A DNA stretch of 42,242 bases from Alphaproteobacteria bacterium (GTDB lineage Bacteria > Pseudomonadota > Alphaproteobacteria > Rhizobiales > Xanthobacteraceae), in assembly GCA_005884765.1 (NCBI GenBank), contig VAZV01000191.1:1-42242 (forward strand), read 5' to 3'. The number at the start of each line of letters is the position of its first letter. The first letter of the stretch is position 1. Positions 41,604-42,242 of the stretch are shown in pieces. The translations under genes were made by a program, and so were the position numbers. The notes below the pieces were generated by a model, which was not told where the DNA came from, ran no database searches, and worked only from the letters and a program-made list of their open reading frames with translations.

Positions 41604-41660
41604 AGAAGGAAGGAAGCAAGCGGTGCGTGCGGCGATGACGGTTGAGAATGCGTCGCGTCG

Positions 41661-42242
41661 TCAATGCCCGGCGGCGCTTCTCGCGGCTTCGTTGTTGAGG
41701 ACGACCAGCGCGTCGACGGCGACGCCGGTCTTGGCGTTGATCAGGAATGGATTGACGTCGATCGAGGCGATGCGGTTGCCCGCATCTGCCATCAGATTGG
41801 ACAGGCCGACCAGCGCTTTGACCGCGGACGCCTCGTGCAGCGCCGGCTTGCCGCGGTAACCTTTGATTTTCACGCCGGCCTTGGTGCGGCCGATCAATTG
41901 CCTGGCCTCGGCGGCGTCAAGCGGTGCGCCGGATAGCGCGACGTCCTTGATCAATTCGATATCGACGCCGCCGGTGCCGAACAACACCACCGGACCCATC
42001 TCGGCGTCGAGCGAGGCGCCGACAACGAGCTCGAGATCGGCCTTGACCTGCTGGGCGATCAGGATGCCTTCCAGTTTGGGCTTGTTCCTTAATTTCGTCA
42101 CCCGCGCGGTGATGTCGCTGAACGCTTGTCTGACCTCAGCGGCGCTATTGAGGTTCAGCACCACGCCGCCGATGTCGGACTTGTGCAGGATATCCGCGCT
42201 GACGGCCTTGGCGACAACCGGAAAGCCGATTTTCTTGGCGAT
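41661..42242 (-). CDS. NDP-forming acyl-CoA synthetase, ATP-grasp C-terminal part (5' end outside window)
   Basis: This is the C-terminal 193 codons of a long protein; the frame is open to the window edge, so the start is missing. The visible part is the ATP-grasp (acid-CoA ligase beta-like) domain: GFPVVAKAVSADILHKSDIG with V-V-L-N-L at the edge, then LIAQQVKADLELVVG, G-P-V-V-L-F-G-T-G-G-V and I-D-V-N-P-F-L-I near the end. Such enzymes make acyl-CoA (for example acetyl- or propionyl-CoA) from the acid, CoA and ATP, releasing ADP, or belong to the protein-acetyltransferase fusion group. The missing N-terminal part would decide. Confidence 0.9.
   Translation of the reverse strand: MAKKIGFPVVAKAVSADILHKSDIGGVVLNLNSAAEVRQAFSDITARVTKLRNKPKLEGILIAQQVKADLELVVGASLDAEMGPVVLFGTGGVDIELIKDVALSGAPLDAAEARQLIGRTKAGVKIKGYRGKPALHEASAVKALVGLSNLMADAGNRIASIDVNPFLINAKTGVAVDALVVLNNEAARSAAGH

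Larger units (their letters stand above)
40745..41660. other. Repeat-rich intergenic region without a supported gene
   Basis: These 916 bases separate the liv run from the acyl-CoA synthetase gene. The first 200 bases (40745-40945) should hold the promoter for the binding-protein gene; I cannot place the boxes. The rest is made of the three repeat units listed separately. A 135-codon plus-strand frame (40954-41361) is Arg/Pro/Thr-rich and I do not accept it as a gene. Confidence 0.7.

Noticed and set aside
1..42242. CRISPR arrays, insertion sequences or phage genes
   Set aside because: No regularly spaced direct repeats, transposase, integrase or phage structural protein could be seen on either strand.

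Overview
The window looks like chromosomal DNA from a Bradyrhizobium-type alphaproteobacterium (Nitrobacteraceae). The evidence is the GC-rich coding sequence, several small families I recognise from Bradyrhizobium (DUF2783, DUF1272, DUF3175), dispersed palindromes of the 'cgtcattgcgag...ctcgcaatgacg' type, a form II CODH-like operon, and apparent general-stress (EcfG) promoters. There is no phage, insertion sequence or CRISPR array. Both ends cut through genes.

Layout. (1) 1-7.1 kb is an aromatic catabolism block centred on homogentisate: the end of a FAD aromatic hydroxylase, a DUF2783 protein, an unusual metallo-beta-lactamase-fold protein, homogentisate dioxygenase (hmgA) and fumarylacetoacetase. 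A DUF1272 protein and an Lrp/AsnC regulator follow on the other strand, the regulator divergent from 4-hydroxyphenylpyruvate dioxygenase. Tyrosine and phenylalanine carbon would flow from 4-hydroxyphenylpyruvate to homogentisate to fumarate and acetoacetate; the maleylacetoacetate isomerase is not in the window. (2) 7.2-12.2 kb, minus strand, is a molybdenum hydroxylase operon (small, large, medium subunits) ending in an alpha-methylacyl-CoA racemase-like gene. (3) 12.4-17.6 kb holds a decayed chemoreceptor, then DUF3175 divergent from a transporter-otsB-otsA trehalose cluster, with three good EcfG-type promoter matches. (4) 17.6-24.2 kb is an accessory stretch: a secreted small protein, tRNA-Ser(GGA), a frameshifted DUF5107 gene and about ten small genes of unknown function, the last with a fourth EcfG-type promoter. 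(5) 24.3-34.6 kb holds a sugar-type dehydrogenase with an MFS transporter, recQ, rubredoxin, the methylthioadenosine salvage pair mtnP-mtnA, a HAD hydrolase, a secreted trypsin-like protease, an orphan MCE protein and a phytanoyl-CoA-type dioxygenase. (6) 34.6-40.7 kb, minus strand, is a complete branched-chain-amino-acid-type ABC transporter (two paralogous binding proteins, then livH-M-G-F). (7) 40.7-41.66 kb is non-coding and rich in repeats, followed by the end of an NDP-forming acyl-CoA synthetase.

No new defence or mobile system was found. The most promising leads are the set of four GGAAC-N16-NGTT promoter matches linking DUF3175, trehalose synthesis and an unknown secreted protein; the hydroxylase plus DUF2783 pair as a possible two-component route into homogentisate; and the metallo-beta-lactamase-fold protein that has lost its second metal site. 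All homology calls are from reading the sequence; no database search was run.
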